From positions 1-33,227 of the forward strand of contig JAHDCP010000024.1 of the NCBI GenBank assembly GCA_020629775.1: a DNA stretch of 33,227 bases, given 5' to 3'. The notes beneath the pieces are model-generated. The model saw only the letters and a program-made list of their open reading frames with translations, was not told where the DNA came from and ran no database searches. Within the stretch, counting starts at the first letter, position 1; each line of letters starts with the position of its first letter. The DNA comes from Planktomarina sp. Lineage in GTDB: Bacteria > Pseudomonadota > Alphaproteobacteria > Rhodobacterales > Rhodobacteraceae. This document shows positions 19,742 to 31,009 of this stretch, one piece after another. A program made the translations under genes and the position numbers.

Positions 19742-20533
19742 GTGTGCACACCCTATGGCCTTATGGAATCCATAGACACTGAACTCGCTGCCAAAATTCG
19801 AAACGATATCCTCGTCGGAAACTACGACGGTGGTGAGCGCTTATCCGAAGCCCAACTTTGCGAAACGCACAACGTATCACGCACCCCTGTTCGCCTGGCA
19901 CTTCGGCTGCTTGAGCGCGAAGGCGTTATTCGAAGGGGCGAAGGTCGCGGCTATTTGGTGCAAAGCCCTTCTGTTGAAGACATTCGACAAGCTGTCGAAG
20001 TGCGTGGCCATTTGGAAAGCCTTGCGGCACGGCTGATGGCGCAAAACCCAAGTAGATTTGACCATTTGAACAACCTGAAGCAAGCGATTGAACAAATTGA
20101 AAGTGCAATTTCAGAGTTAACAAAGCTGGGCCGGCTTGATGACGGAATCACCCGCCAAGCCCAAGCCGCCAATGAGACGTTCCATTCGACTATCTTGCAA
20201 GCATGTGGCAACGACTATGTCGGCTACACCTGCGAACAGATCAGCCACCTTCCGATGTTGGCCGTCGGATCCATGGTTTTTGACCGCAGCGTCGGAGACA
20301 CCCCTGATCATTTCGAACGCGGTATGTTCCGGCTACGTATGGGCAACGCCCAACACCGTGTGATTTGCGACGCGATCGAAAAAGGAGATCCCGTTCGGGC
20401 TGAAGGTATGATGCGCGAACATTCCCACACCATGGTGGAATATATTCAGACTTTTGAAAAACAAAATGAAAGCCTGACTGTTGCAGACTTGATTGCCTAT
20501 TCCACGGGCCACAACGAGAAAAAATTGCCCTAA
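19742..20533 (+). CDS. GntR family (FCD/FadR-subfamily) transcriptional regulator
   Basis: Winged HTH: GERLSEAQLCETHNVSRTPVRLALRLLEREGVIRRGEGRGYLV, followed by an all-helical FCD domain. A likely alternative start is ATG at 19763. Confidence 0.92.
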   Translation: MCTPYGLMESIDTELAAKIRNDILVGNYDGGERLSEAQLCETHNVSRTPVRLALRLLEREGVIRRGEGRGYLVQSPSVEDIRQAVEVRGHLESLAARLMAQNPSRFDHLNNLKQAIEQIESAISELTKLGRLDDGITRQAQAANETFHSTILQACGNDYVGYTCEQISHLPMLAVGSMVFDRSVGDTPDHFERGMFRLRMGNAQHRVICDAIEKGDPVRAEGMMREHSHTMVEYIQTFEKQNESLTVADLIAYSTGHNEKKLP

Positions 20534-20563
20534 CCAACCGACCTCCGGCTGCACAGCGCTCCA

Positions 20564-20573
20564 TGGGATCCCA
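20564..20573. promoter_or_regulatory. Operator-like element TGGGATCCCA upstream of the MBL hydrolase
   Basis: Perfect palindrome; 61 bp from the 20625 site. Confidence 0.7.
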
Positions 20574-20624
20574 AATCAGCGTTTCTCCGAATTTATTTCT
20601 TGTTTCATCCAATTACGTTGATTG

Positions 20625-20634
20625 TGGGATCCCA
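20625..20634. promoter_or_regulatory. Operator-like element TGGGATCCCA upstream of the MBL hydrolase
   Basis: Perfect palindrome, 48 bp before the ATG at 20682. Confidence 0.7.
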
Positions 20635-20681
20635 AATAGCTAAGCTTTGAACACCCTTGAAAATCCTGAGGAACGACGCTG

Positions 20682-21968
20682 ATGCATCCGGAACTGAAAG
20701 CCCACCCCGATTATTTCAAAAAAGAAATCGTCCAGCTTAGCGACAATGTTTATCAGGCTTTTGGTTTTGCGGCTTCGAACGTTTACATGATTGTTGGCGA
20801 TAGTGGCGCCATTATTGTGGACACATCTGAAACCACCGCTGCTGCTTCAAATATATTGGCAGAATTTCGCAAAATCACAGATTTACCCATCCACACGATC
20901 ATCTTAACGCATTCCCATCGAGATCACGTCTCTGGGGCGAGCGTCTTCGCAGAAGGTGGAACCCCAGACATCCTGGCCAGCACCAAACATTCAGACGATT
21001 CGCTTTTTGTGGCCTCAGAACACCCCTTGCCCGTAAAGGCCATGCAGGCGCGCACGAAGCGCCAGTTCGGTATTGGCTTATCTTATCCGGATGAAATCAT
21101 CGGTATCGGCGTTGGCCCCGGATCGCGGCCCTTACAAGGCATGGGGGCAGGATCACTTACGCCAACACGTTTCATCGGAGACGAAGGTGAAAACCTGACC
21201 ATCTGCGGCGTGGATTTGGAATTGTCTATGGCACCGGGTGAAACACCCGACCACATGATCGTGTGGATCCCGTCCGCAAAGGTGTTGATCAGCGGAGATA
21301 ACTTTTACCGGTCCTTCCCTAACCTATACGCCATTCGCGGCACAGCTTACCGGGATTTTGATACCTGGGCAGACACAATGGATACCCTCATAGCGTTCAA
21401 CGCCGAAGTTTTGGGGCCAGGGCACACAAAAGCTGTTTTCGGAAAGCAGCAGATCCGAGGCGTTCTTACAGATTACCGTGATGCCATCCGCCATGTGGTG
21501 GATGAGACCCGCAATGGCATGGACGCCGGCATGACAATCGATGAACTCGCCCACCATGTGAAACTGCCACCCCATCTGGCGGAAAAGCCTCATCTTCGAG
21601 AATACTATGGAAGGGTGGATTTCTCTGTTCGCGCCTATTTTGTTGGGACGATGGGCTGGTTTGACGGAAACCCAACAACTTTGGGCAGTTTGTCACCGCA
21701 AGAAGAAGCTGAGCGGATTATACGACTGGCCGGTGGTGCAGACAAAATTTTGCAAGAAATTCAGAAATCCCATGCAGACGGTGAATACCAATGGGCCCTT
21801 GAATTGGTGGATCGGTTGTTGGCTGCGTGTGAACACATGGACGTGGCCCGCGACCTTAAGGCCAAGCTTTTACGGGCCCATGCCGTAAGCCAGATCAATT
21901 GCCCCACGCGCCATTATTATATTCAGTGTGCAAAAGAATTGGAAAATTCAGCTGGGTCCAGCGCATAG
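20682..21968 (+). CDS. MBL-fold metallohydrolase, alkyl sulfatase (SdsA1/BDS1)-like with dimerisation domain
   Basis: THSHRDHVSG metal motif, APGETPDHMIVWIPSAKVLISGDNFYRSFPNLYAIRG, then a helical region; no obvious C-terminal SCP2 domain. Confidence 0.85.
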   Translation: MHPELKAHPDYFKKEIVQLSDNVYQAFGFAASNVYMIVGDSGAIIVDTSETTAAASNILAEFRKITDLPIHTIILTHSHRDHVSGASVFAEGGTPDILASTKHSDDSLFVASEHPLPVKAMQARTKRQFGIGLSYPDEIIGIGVGPGSRPLQGMGAGSLTPTRFIGDEGENLTICGVDLELSMAPGETPDHMIVWIPSAKVLISGDNFYRSFPNLYAIRGTAYRDFDTWADTMDTLIAFNAEVLGPGHTKAVFGKQQIRGVLTDYRDAIRHVVDETRNGMDAGMTIDELAHHVKLPPHLAEKPHLREYYGRVDFSVRAYFVGTMGWFDGNPTTLGSLSPQEEAERIIRLAGGADKILQEIQKSHADGEYQWALELVDRLLAACEHMDVARDLKAKLLRAHAVSQINCPTRHYYIQCAKELENSAGSSA

Positions 21969-22034
21969 CCGCAGTGTTATTGTCAGTGGAACATTGATAA
22001 AAACAAAGCACCTCAATTTTTCCGGAGCAAACGA

Positions 22035-23024
22035 ATGAAGATGCGTAAACTTGGCCAACATGGGCCAAATGTCAGCGTAATTGGTTACGGGGCCATGTCG
22101 TTCACGAACTTTTATGGCCCTGCGACAGTTGAAGGCTCATGCCGGATTTTGGATGCATGCCTTGATATGGGCATTACCCATATCGACACCGCAGATGCAT
22201 ATGGTTTGGGTCATTCAGAAACAGTGATCGGGGATTGGCTGAAAGCCCGCAAAGGTGAAAACCCCTTCACCATTGCTAGTAAAGTTGGCATCACCAACGA
22301 CCCCAATCAACGCCTTAAGAACAACCCAGACCATCTGGAAAAATCGTTGGATGATAGTCTCTCACGCTTGGGCGTAGATGCCTTAGATTTGTACTACGTC
22401 CATCGCCGTGATGATCGCTTTGAAATAGAAGATGTCACCGAAACATTGGCGGGCTTTGTGAAAGCTGGGAAAATCAAAGCGTTCGGATTTTCTGAAATCG
22501 CACCTTCTTCATTGCGACGTGCCCATGCCGTGCATCCGGTGGCGGCTGTTCAATCTGAATATTCGCTGTCGACCCGGGCACCTGAATTGGGATTGCTTCA
22601 AACGTGTAAGGAATTGGGCGCAAGCATGGTTGCCTTTTCACCCGTTGGGCGTGGACTTTTGACCAATCGCCCGCACAGTCTGGGCGCCATTGCTGAAATG
22701 CCGTGGATGAAAACAAATCCACGTTTCAATGAACCGCATTACAGCCTCAATCTGGAATACAATGCGAAGTTTCAAAACCTGGCTGCTGATATGGGTATTG
22801 CCGCAGCAACCTTGGCCGTGGCTTGGCTGGTACATCAGGGGGAACATGTCCTTCCCATCCCTGGCACGCGCCACGTTCAGCATTTGGCAGAAGTCGCAGC
22901 GGGCGGATCTATGGATTTATCTGAAGAAGATCTGAACCGGATTGAAACAGTGCTGCCTGCTGGCTGGGCCCACGGGGACCGTTATTCTGTTGCCCAATGG
23001 GTGGGGCCAGAACGATATTGCTAA
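22035..23024 (+). CDS. Aldo/keto reductase
   Basis: MRKLGQHGPNVSVIGYGAMSF, DTADAYGLGHSETVIGDWL, ASKVGI, DLYYVHR, PIPGTRHVQHL. Confidence 0.92.
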   Translation: MKMRKLGQHGPNVSVIGYGAMSFTNFYGPATVEGSCRILDACLDMGITHIDTADAYGLGHSETVIGDWLKARKGENPFTIASKVGITNDPNQRLKNNPDHLEKSLDDSLSRLGVDALDLYYVHRRDDRFEIEDVTETLAGFVKAGKIKAFGFSEIAPSSLRRAHAVHPVAAVQSEYSLSTRAPELGLLQTCKELGASMVAFSPVGRGLLTNRPHSLGAIAEMPWMKTNPRFNEPHYSLNLEYNAKFQNLAADMGIAAATLAVAWLVHQGEHVLPIPGTRHVQHLAEVAAGGSMDLSEEDLNRIETVLPAGWAHGDRYSVAQWVGPERYC

Positions 23025-23033
23025 AATGAAGAT

Positions 23034-23058
23034 GGGGCAGGCCTTTCTGGCCCGCCCC
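23034..23058. terminator. Stem-loop between convergent genes (AKR and ligC)
   Basis: GGGGCAGGCC-TTTCT-GGCCCGCCCC, 9 of 10 pairs; no clear U-tract. Confidence 0.5.
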
Positions 23059-23066
23059 TATCTGCG

Positions 23067-24010
23067 TCAGCTGAACGATTTTTCAATCCGGTCTAAAGTA
23101 CGCATAGCATCCAGAGTATCGTGAACCGAACCGTTTGGTTCCCGGCCTTCCTGAATGGCTGTTATGAACTCTCGATCAATCAATTCGATGCCATTGCTGG
23201 ACACCGCCACATCACTCAGATCAATCTGATTTTCCCGCCCGTCATAAAGATCATCATATCGCGCCAGATAAGTTCCATTATCGCAAATGTAACGGAAGAA
23301 CGTTCCCAAGGGGCCGTCATTGTTAAACGACAGGGACAACGTGCAGATTGCGCCAGATGGGGTTTTCATCCCGATGGACATGTCCATGGCAATGCCCAAA
23401 TCCGGGTGATGCGGCCCTTCAAGGCCAAAGCATTGGGAAGCCACTTCACCGGTTTGGTATTGAAACAAATCCACCGTATGACAGGCATGGTGCCACAACA
23501 GATGATCCGTCCAACTGCGCGGTTCGCCCTTTGCATTCATATTTGATCTGCGAAAGAAATAGGTCTGAACATCCATCTGCTGGACCTTCAGTTCCCCTGC
23601 ATCAATCTTGTTGCGAATCCATTGGTGTGACGGATTAAATCGGCGCACCTGACCGGCCATGGCCAAAACCCCTGTTTCCTTTTGAACCGCACAAATGCGT
23701 TCGCTGTCTTCCAATGAATCCGCCATGGGAATTTCAATCAACACTGGCTTTCCCGCCTTCATGCACGCGATCGCCTGTGCGGCGTGCATTTGGGTTGGCG
23801 TCGCCAAAATGACAGCATCCACATCGTCACGGGCCAAGCAGGCTTCAAGCGATGTGGATGCGAATCCAATATTACGTTCAGCCGCCAGGGCATCAATCTT
23901 TGTCTGCGTTGGGCCCATCACAGCAGTCACCGTCACTTCATCAATCGCGGACAACGCATCCAAGTGTTTGATCCCAAATGCACCATAGGCCCCTGCTACA
24001 CAAATTCGCA

Positions 24011-24011
<1 letters not shown>
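23067..24011 (-). CDS. ligC: 4-carboxy-2-hydroxymuconate-6-semialdehyde dehydrogenase (Gfo/Idh/MocA fold)
   Basis: MRICVAGAYGAFGIKHLDALSAI, ATPTQMHAAQA, GKPVLIEIPMADSLEDSERI, WTDHLLWHHACHTVDLFQYQTGE; stop/start junction with ligB. Confidence 0.9.
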
Positions 24012-25288
<1,277 letters not shown>

Positions 25289-25296
<8 letters not shown>

Positions 25297-26206
25297 TTTT
25301 CAAAGCAAGCAACATGGCATCTGTCAGCGCTTGAATGTCTGTTGCACCGATTTCAGACGCATTGAGCGCAAGTGATCCCGCCTGGCTTTGGCGGGCAACA
25401 GTGCCATTTGTGACACTCGGATCCAGCCCCAAATCCCGCAATGTTTGTGCCACTTCGCGCATTTCAGCGGCGCGTCGGACCCCATGGGTGATGGCACGTT
25501 CAATCATATAAGGCGCGCGTTCTGGCCAGTTAAACCCTGGATAGCTTTTATCAAGCGATGCCATTATTTCCGTGTCTATGCCCGCTTTGCGCGCAGCCAA
25601 AAAACATTCAAGCGTCAGGGCTTCCAGCCCTTTGACCATGATCGATCTGATCATCTTGCGGGTGGACGCGTCCCCCACTGACGGCCCGGCAATGGACGCC
25701 TCCATGCCCAAGTGCTCCAGCATGGCCAAGCCTGCCTTTGCGTGGGGGCCAGCCAAAAGACAGGGCGATCGATGCAACTTCGGATGAACCGGCGTCATGA
25801 TGGCAACATCAACGTACCGCCCACCGGCAGCATTCACCACTTGGGCCGAACGTTTTTTTGTTTCAGGGGCGCAACTGTTGCAATCGAAATAAAGACACCC
25901 CGCCATATCAACCTGGGCTGCCTGTCCGGCCGCATCTTCAGCTTGCTCCGCTGTAACTAACGAAAAAACCGCGGGCACCCTCAAACAGGTTTCTGCCGCG
26001 CTTTTCGCAGTTTTCATACCGCACTGATCAAACGCTTTCAGAATGCTGTCAGGATCGCCTTGATCCAGTTTGATATCATAGGCACAAAACTGCAAATCCG
26101 GGTTGCCTTGCTGCATCCCAGTGCAAAACGCCTGCGCAGCCTCACCAAAGCCAATAAAGGCAACACCATTTTTAAATCGGGTGGTTTCTTTTGCGTTCTT
26201 GGCCAT
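25289..26206 (-). CDS. NAD(P)-binding dehydrogenase of the 6-phosphogluconate dehydrogenase/DUF1932 type
   Basis: VAFIGFGEAAQAFCTGM Rossmann start, FDCNSCAPETKKRSAQVVNAAGGRYVDVAIMTPVHP, SVGDASTRKMIRSIMVKGLEALTLECFLAARKAG. Confidence 0.75.
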
Positions 26207-26311
26207 GCGATCAGGCTAACACCCCCCCGACAAAGGATGCCAATTCAAATCGAATAATCAATATTGAAAAAAGCTATTCATGTTGGTTTTTGCATCGGTC
26301 TCGTGCGGAAA

Positions 26312-27517
26312 CTAAGGGCTGTACTTATGCAAAAAATCAATGAATTGCTCTTGTGTCGCGGTTGGGCGCCAACCCTTACGATACGTCAAGCCAATTTCCC
26401 GAACGTGGCCTTGAAGCGCCACATTCAATGGGGCCAGCAGCCCCAATCTTGCTTCCACCCCAATTTGATGGCGTGAAACGATTGAAACATAATTTCCTTC
26501 GGATAGGACCCCGCGCAATACCGCCATCGAAGAAGAAACCACTCGCACCGGGGACCGATCCAAGTCTTGGATTCGCAAAGTTTCAAACAAATATTGCCCA
26601 GCCGGGGTTTCTTTCGGCGGCGCCACCCAAGGGTACGCCAATGTATCTTGCAGGCTGACTGCGCTTTGTGACGCCAAAGGATGATTGGGATGCGCAACAA
26701 TTGACAATTCGTCCCGAAAAAGACCCTTCTGCACCACGTCCTCCGCAGGATGCGGGGACCGCAATGCCCCAATCAAACAATCCACATCGCCTTCTCGCAA
26801 CGACCGCAAAAGTTCGGAATACCGACCATCAATAATGCGAACTTGAACACCTTTGCGGGACGTTGTCATCGCGTGGATCGCTTTTGGCACAATGCTTGTT
26901 CTGGCAAGCGGCAAACTGCCAAGCACGAAGGTGCCTTTGTCTTCGCCAGTGATTTGGCTTATTTCTTCAATCCCTTGGCGAATTTCAGATTGGGCGAGTT
27001 TGACTTCCTTCACGAAGGTCTCGGCCACAGGGGTTAAGGCAACGCCAGATGGGCGAGCCATAAAAAAAGGTGTTTTTGCCAAAGCCTCTAGGCTGCGTGC
27101 GGCGCGATGGATTGTGGGCTGTGAAAGCCCCAACGCACTTGCTGCCAAAGTGAAACTGCCGGTGTTTGCGATGGCCACTAGCGTGCGCAACTGGGCCGCT
27201 GTTACAGCAAGATCAAACCCAGCCTGGCGCTTTTTGGTGGTGTTGGTGCCGCGCATGGCCGCTTTGGCGCCTTGTCTCAAATGCGCCAACGCCTGGGACG
27301 CCCTTTGTTCAAATACTCTGCCACTGGGGGTGGGGCCAAAGCTATGTTTTTGTCGGTTCAACAACGGAACGCCAATGTCTGCTTCCAACCTCGCGATCGC
27401 TTGACTGGCAGCAGGTTGGGACAAGTGGCAACTTTCGGCCGCGGCAGAAACCGAACCAGTTCGCACCGTTTCCAGGAAAACACGCATATGCCTAATATTT
27501 GGAAAGCCATTCCACAT
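26312..27517 (-). CDS. LysR-type transcriptional regulator with two tandem N-terminal HTH domains
   Basis: HTH1 MRVFLETVRTGSVSAAAESCHLSQPAASQAIARLEADIGVPLLNR; HTH2 LRTLVAIANTGSFTLAASALGLSQPTIHRAARSLEALAKTPFFMAR; then an LTTR effector domain. 401 aa in total. Confidence 0.88.
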   Translation of the reverse strand: MWNGFPNIRHMRVFLETVRTGSVSAAAESCHLSQPAASQAIARLEADIGVPLLNRQKHSFGPTPSGRVFEQRASQALAHLRQGAKAAMRGTNTTKKRQAGFDLAVTAAQLRTLVAIANTGSFTLAASALGLSQPTIHRAARSLEALAKTPFFMARPSGVALTPVAETFVKEVKLAQSEIRQGIEEISQITGEDKGTFVLGSLPLARTSIVPKAIHAMTTSRKGVQVRIIDGRYSELLRSLREGDVDCLIGALRSPHPAEDVVQKGLFRDELSIVAHPNHPLASQSAVSLQDTLAYPWVAPPKETPAGQYLFETLRIQDLDRSPVRVVSSSMAVLRGVLSEGNYVSIVSRHQIGVEARLGLLAPLNVALQGHVREIGLTYRKGWRPTATQEQFIDFLHKYSP

Positions 27518-27540
27518 GAAACCATTCTATAGCTTTTTCT

Positions 27541-27565
27541 TATTTTGAATACCCAATTCGAAATA
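27541..27565. promoter_or_regulatory. Dyad in the lysR-galB divergent intergenic region, candidate LysR binding site
   Basis: TATTTTGAA-N7-TTCGAAATA, 8 of 9 positions symmetric. Confidence 0.55.
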
Positions 27566-27627
27566 GGCAATTTCACCCCGGCAGGTTTACTGTCTTGCCT
27601 AAAGAAACCCAAAGAAAGGCTTGACCC

Positions 27628-28365
27628 ATGGCTGATAAGAAAACTGCGCTGGTGATAAGCGCGCATTCTGCTGATTTTGTCTGGCGGGCTGGCGGCGCAA
27701 TTGCATTGCATCAGGACAAAGGCTTTGAGGTCACGGTGGTTTGTCTGTCTTACGGTGAGCGCGGTGAAAGCGCGAAACTTTGGAAGCAAGAAGGTATGAC
27801 TTTAGAAAAAGTCAAAACCGAACGACGTAAAGAAGCAGAAAACGCGGCAGCCGCTTTGGGCATGAACGACATCCGCTTTTTCGATGTTGGGGATTATCCC
27901 CTGGATTTAGGTCGGGACACCCAAGACCGCATGGTGGATGTTATCCGCGAAGTTCAGCCCAAGTTTATGATGTCCCATTCCAAGTGGGATCCATACAACA
28001 CGGACCACATGAACACGACGCAATTTGTTTTGGAATGCCGAATGATTGCCCAAGCCTGGGGCCACAACCCCGGGCAAAAGGTTTTGGGCGCCCCGCAGTT
28101 GTATCTTTTTGAGCCGCACCAAACAGAACAGATGAATTGGAAACCAACCACGTTTCTCGACATCACGGAAGTCTGGGACAAAAAATGGGCGGCGATCCAA
28201 TGCATGCAAGGGCAAGAACACTTGTGGCACTTCTATGAAAACGTCGCGCAAAATCGGGCCAACCATTTCCGCCGCAACTCTGGCGGAATGGCGGGTGGGC
28301 GTGTCGCCAAATACGCCGAAGGGTTTGAAACGGTCTTCCCACGCACAGTGGACGAGTTGGAATAA
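27628..28365 (+). CDS. galB: 4-oxalomesaconate hydratase, PIG-L/LmbE-fold (GalB type)
   Basis: [42 protein letters not shown] (AHxxD metal-site motif), [19 protein letters not shown]; located within the PCA 4,5-pathway. Confidence 0.85.
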   Translation: MADKKTALVISAHSADFVWRAGGAIALHQDKGFEVTVVCLSYGERGESAKLWKQEGMTLEKVKTERRKEAENAAAALGMNDIRFFDVGDYPLDLGRDTQDRMVDVIREVQPKFMMSHSKWDPYNTDHMNTTQFVLECRMIAQAWGHNPGQKVLGAPQLYLFEPHQTEQMNWKPTTFLDITEVWDKKWAAIQCMQGQEHLWHFYENVAQNRANHFRRNSGGMAGGRVAKYAEGFETVFPRTVDELE

Positions 28366-29054
28366 TGCATAAGCCGGGAACAGCGGGCGTTGTCGTCCAG
28401 AACATTGAACGCGCGGACCAGACCATTATCGATGGATTGGCTCAATGCGGTGTTGCAACAGTCCACGAAGCGCAAGGCCGCAAAGGTTTGCTGGCGGATT
28501 ATATGACGCCGATTTATCCAGGCGCGCGCATTGCCGGATCTGCCGTAACAATCTTGGCGCCGCCCTGCGACAACTGGATGATCCACGTTGCCATTGAACA
28601 ACTGCACCCAGGTGATGTGCTTTTACTGGGAACGATGGCCCCTTCGAATGCCGGGTATTTTGGCGATCTGTTGGCAACATCTGCGATGCATCGTGGGTGT
28701 AAAGGCCTGATCATCGACGCAGGTGTTCGGGATGTGAAAGATTTGACCGAAATGGGCTTTCCGGTTTGGTCAAAGGCAGTGCATGCCCAAGGCACGATTA
28801 AGGAAACCCTGGGGTCAGTGAATGTACCGGTTGTTTGCGCGGACGGACTGGTGAACCCCGGTGACATTGTCGTGGCCGACGACGATGGTGTTTGCATTGT
28901 GCGCCGCGAAGAAGCTGCTTCTGTTTTGGAAAAAGCAAATGCCAGAGAGGCAAACGAAGGCGGCAAACGCGCCCGTTTTGAAGCTGGTGAATTGGGTCTT
29001 GATATCTACAACATGCGCGAACGTTTGGCTGAGAAAGGCTTGAAATATGTCTGA
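28365..29054 (+). CDS. ligK: 4-carboxy-4-hydroxy-2-oxoadipate aldolase/oxaloacetate decarboxylase
   Basis: RraA-fold: [70 protein letters not shown]. Confidence 0.9.
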   Translation: MHKPGTAGVVVQNIERADQTIIDGLAQCGVATVHEAQGRKGLLADYMTPIYPGARIAGSAVTILAPPCDNWMIHVAIEQLHPGDVLLLGTMAPSNAGYFGDLLATSAMHRGCKGLIIDAGVRDVKDLTEMGFPVWSKAVHAQGTIKETLGSVNVPVVCADGLVNPGDIVVADDDGVCIVRREEAASVLEKANAREANEGGKRARFEAGELGLDIYNMRERLAEKGLKYV

Positions 29055-30102
29055 TGGCATCCGCTGCATGTGGATGCGCGGCGGGACATCCAAAGGCGGG
29101 TATTTCTTGTCAGACGATTTGCCGTCAAATCCGGCCGCCCGAGATGCCATTTTACTGGGGGTTATGGGGTCACCTGACAGTCGTCAGATTGATGGTATGG
29201 GCGGGGCAGACCCTTTGACGTCTAAGGTGGCGATGGTGCGCAAATCGACCCGGACAGGTGTGGATGTTGACTACCTGTTTTTGCAGGTTTTCGTCGATCA
29301 AGCGATCGTGACCGACGCTCAAAATTGCGGGAACATTTTGTCGGGCGTAGGTCCTTTTGCCATCGAACGTGGGCTCGTTCAGGCAAATGATGGCGAAACC
29401 CCCGTAACGATTTTTATGGAGAATACCGGGCAAATTTCAGTTGCGCGCGTGAAAACCCCTGGGAAACGCGTAGCCTATGCGGGGGACGCAATGATCGACG
29501 GCGTTCCAAAAGGATCAGCCCCGGTGCCTATCACATTCAAAGACACTGCTGGTTCTTCATGCGGCGCGCTTTTGCCAACAGGCAATGCGCTTGACGTAAT
29601 CGATGGCGTACCTGTGACGATGATCGACAACGGCATGCCGTGCGTTGTCCTTCGGGCCAGCGATATGGGTATTTCAGGCGACGAAACACCTGAAGATTTG
29701 GAAAAAGATGAGAGTCTACGCAGCAGATTAGAGTCGATCCGATTGATTTGTGGTTCAATGATGAACTTAGGCGATGTCACTGAAAAATCAGTTCCCAAAA
29801 TGACCATGGTCAGCGCACCTGCCAACGGCGGCGCAATTTCAACACGAACTTTCATCCCCCACAGATGCCACAAAACCATTGGCGTTTTGGGTGCCGTCTG
29901 TGTGGCCACTGCGTGTTTGATAGAAGGATCCTCCGCATTTGATTTGGCCAGCCGTGGCGAAGGCACAACCCGTAGTCTTTCTGTCGAACACCCAACTGGA
30001 GAGATGACTGTTGTCGCAACATTGGATCATTCTGGCACAGTGTCCGAAGCGGCAATCCTGCGTACCGCCCGCAAACTTATGGATGGAAAGATTTTCCCAT
30101 GA
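29047..30102 (+). CDS. 4-oxalomesaconate tautomerase (PrpF-like, GalD/LigU)
   Basis: [88 protein letters not shown]. Confidence 0.88.
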   Translation: MSDGIRCMWMRGGTSKGGYFLSDDLPSNPAARDAILLGVMGSPDSRQIDGMGGADPLTSKVAMVRKSTRTGVDVDYLFLQVFVDQAIVTDAQNCGNILSGVGPFAIERGLVQANDGETPVTIFMENTGQISVARVKTPGKRVAYAGDAMIDGVPKGSAPVPITFKDTAGSSCGALLPTGNALDVIDGVPVTMIDNGMPCVVLRASDMGISGDETPEDLEKDESLRSRLESIRLICGSMMNLGDVTEKSVPKMTMVSAPANGGAISTRTFIPHRCHKTIGVLGAVCVATACLIEGSSAFDLASRGEGTTRSLSVEHPTGEMTVVATLDHSGTVSEAAILRTARKLMDGKIFP

Positions 30103-30983
30103 TTGATCAGCCAATGGATCCGAATTGGCTTCGGTTTCACCCGGACCCGAAGACCCCCAACTTTATTTTGCCAGACGGTGCGGTAGATGCCCACTGCCAC
30201 GTTTTTGGTCCAACGCCGGAGTTTCCATTTGCTCCTGAACGAAAGTACACGCCGTGCAATGCCGGCAAGGATCAGCTTTATGCCCTACGTGATCATCTAG
30301 GATTTGCCCGAAATGTGATTGTACAAGCTACCTGTCACGGCAAAGACAACAGCGCGATGGTGGATGCCTGTCGAACTGCGGGTGATTTGGCACGCGGCGT
30401 GGCCAGCGTGGGTGCGGATATCACCCGGGATCATCTGGCCGAAATGCACCAAGCCGGTGTACGCGGTGTACGCTTCAATTTTGTCAAACGCCTGGTAGAT
30501 GCAACACCACGGGAGGTGTTCATTGGGATTGCCGAAAAGATACAGGAATTTGGTTGGTCAATCGTGGTCTATTTCGAAGCGGCAGATTTAGAAGATCTGG
30601 AACCTTTTTTGCGCCAATTGCCCGGAATTATTGTCGTGGATCACATGGGGCGACCGGATGTTACCAAAGGGGTTGATGATCCCGATTTTGAACGGTTCAT
30701 CCGTTTAATGTCAGAAAATGAAAACATCTGGACTAAGGTTACCTGCCCAGAACGGCTAACTGCCCAAGGCGCACCTTATGATGATGTCGTTCCGTTTTAC
30801 CGATCGATCATTGACCGATTCGAAGACAAAGTTCTTTGGGGTACCGATTGGCCGCACCCGAATATGAAGTCACATATGCCAGACGATGGCAGGCTGGTGG
30901 AATATATCCCGCGTATTGCGCGCACAAAGACACAGCAACAAAAGCTTCTGGTGGATAACCCAATGCGACTTTACTGGTCCTAG
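30099..30983 (+). CDS. ligI: 2-pyrone-4,6-dicarboxylate hydrolase (amidohydrolase family)
   Basis: PDGAVDAHCHVFGP, VVDHMGRPDVTKGVDDPDFERF, VLWGTDWPHPNMK. Confidence 0.92.
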   Translation: MIDQPMDPNWLRFHPDPKTPNFILPDGAVDAHCHVFGPTPEFPFAPERKYTPCNAGKDQLYALRDHLGFARNVIVQATCHGKDNSAMVDACRTAGDLARGVASVGADITRDHLAEMHQAGVRGVRFNFVKRLVDATPREVFIGIAEKIQEFGWSIVVYFEAADLEDLEPFLRQLPGIIVVDHMGRPDVTKGVDDPDFERFIRLMSENENIWTKVTCPERLTAQGAPYDDVVPFYRSIIDRFEDKVLWGTDWPHPNMKSHMPDDGRLVEYIPRIARTKTQQQKLLVDNPMRLYWS

Positions 30984-31009
30984 GACCGGGAGCTGCAACA
31001 GCCATTTTG

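Noticed and set aside
27985-27996. GTGGGATCCATA resembling the GGGATCCC operator
   Set aside because: Inside galB coding sequence (WDP codons), imperfect palindrome and unpaired. Other GGATCC hexamers inside CDSs were rejected for the same reason.
30976-30987. GGTCCTAGGACC palindrome at the ligI stop
   Set aside because: Perfect but short, with no U-tract or partner site; could be chance, so not called as a terminator or operator.
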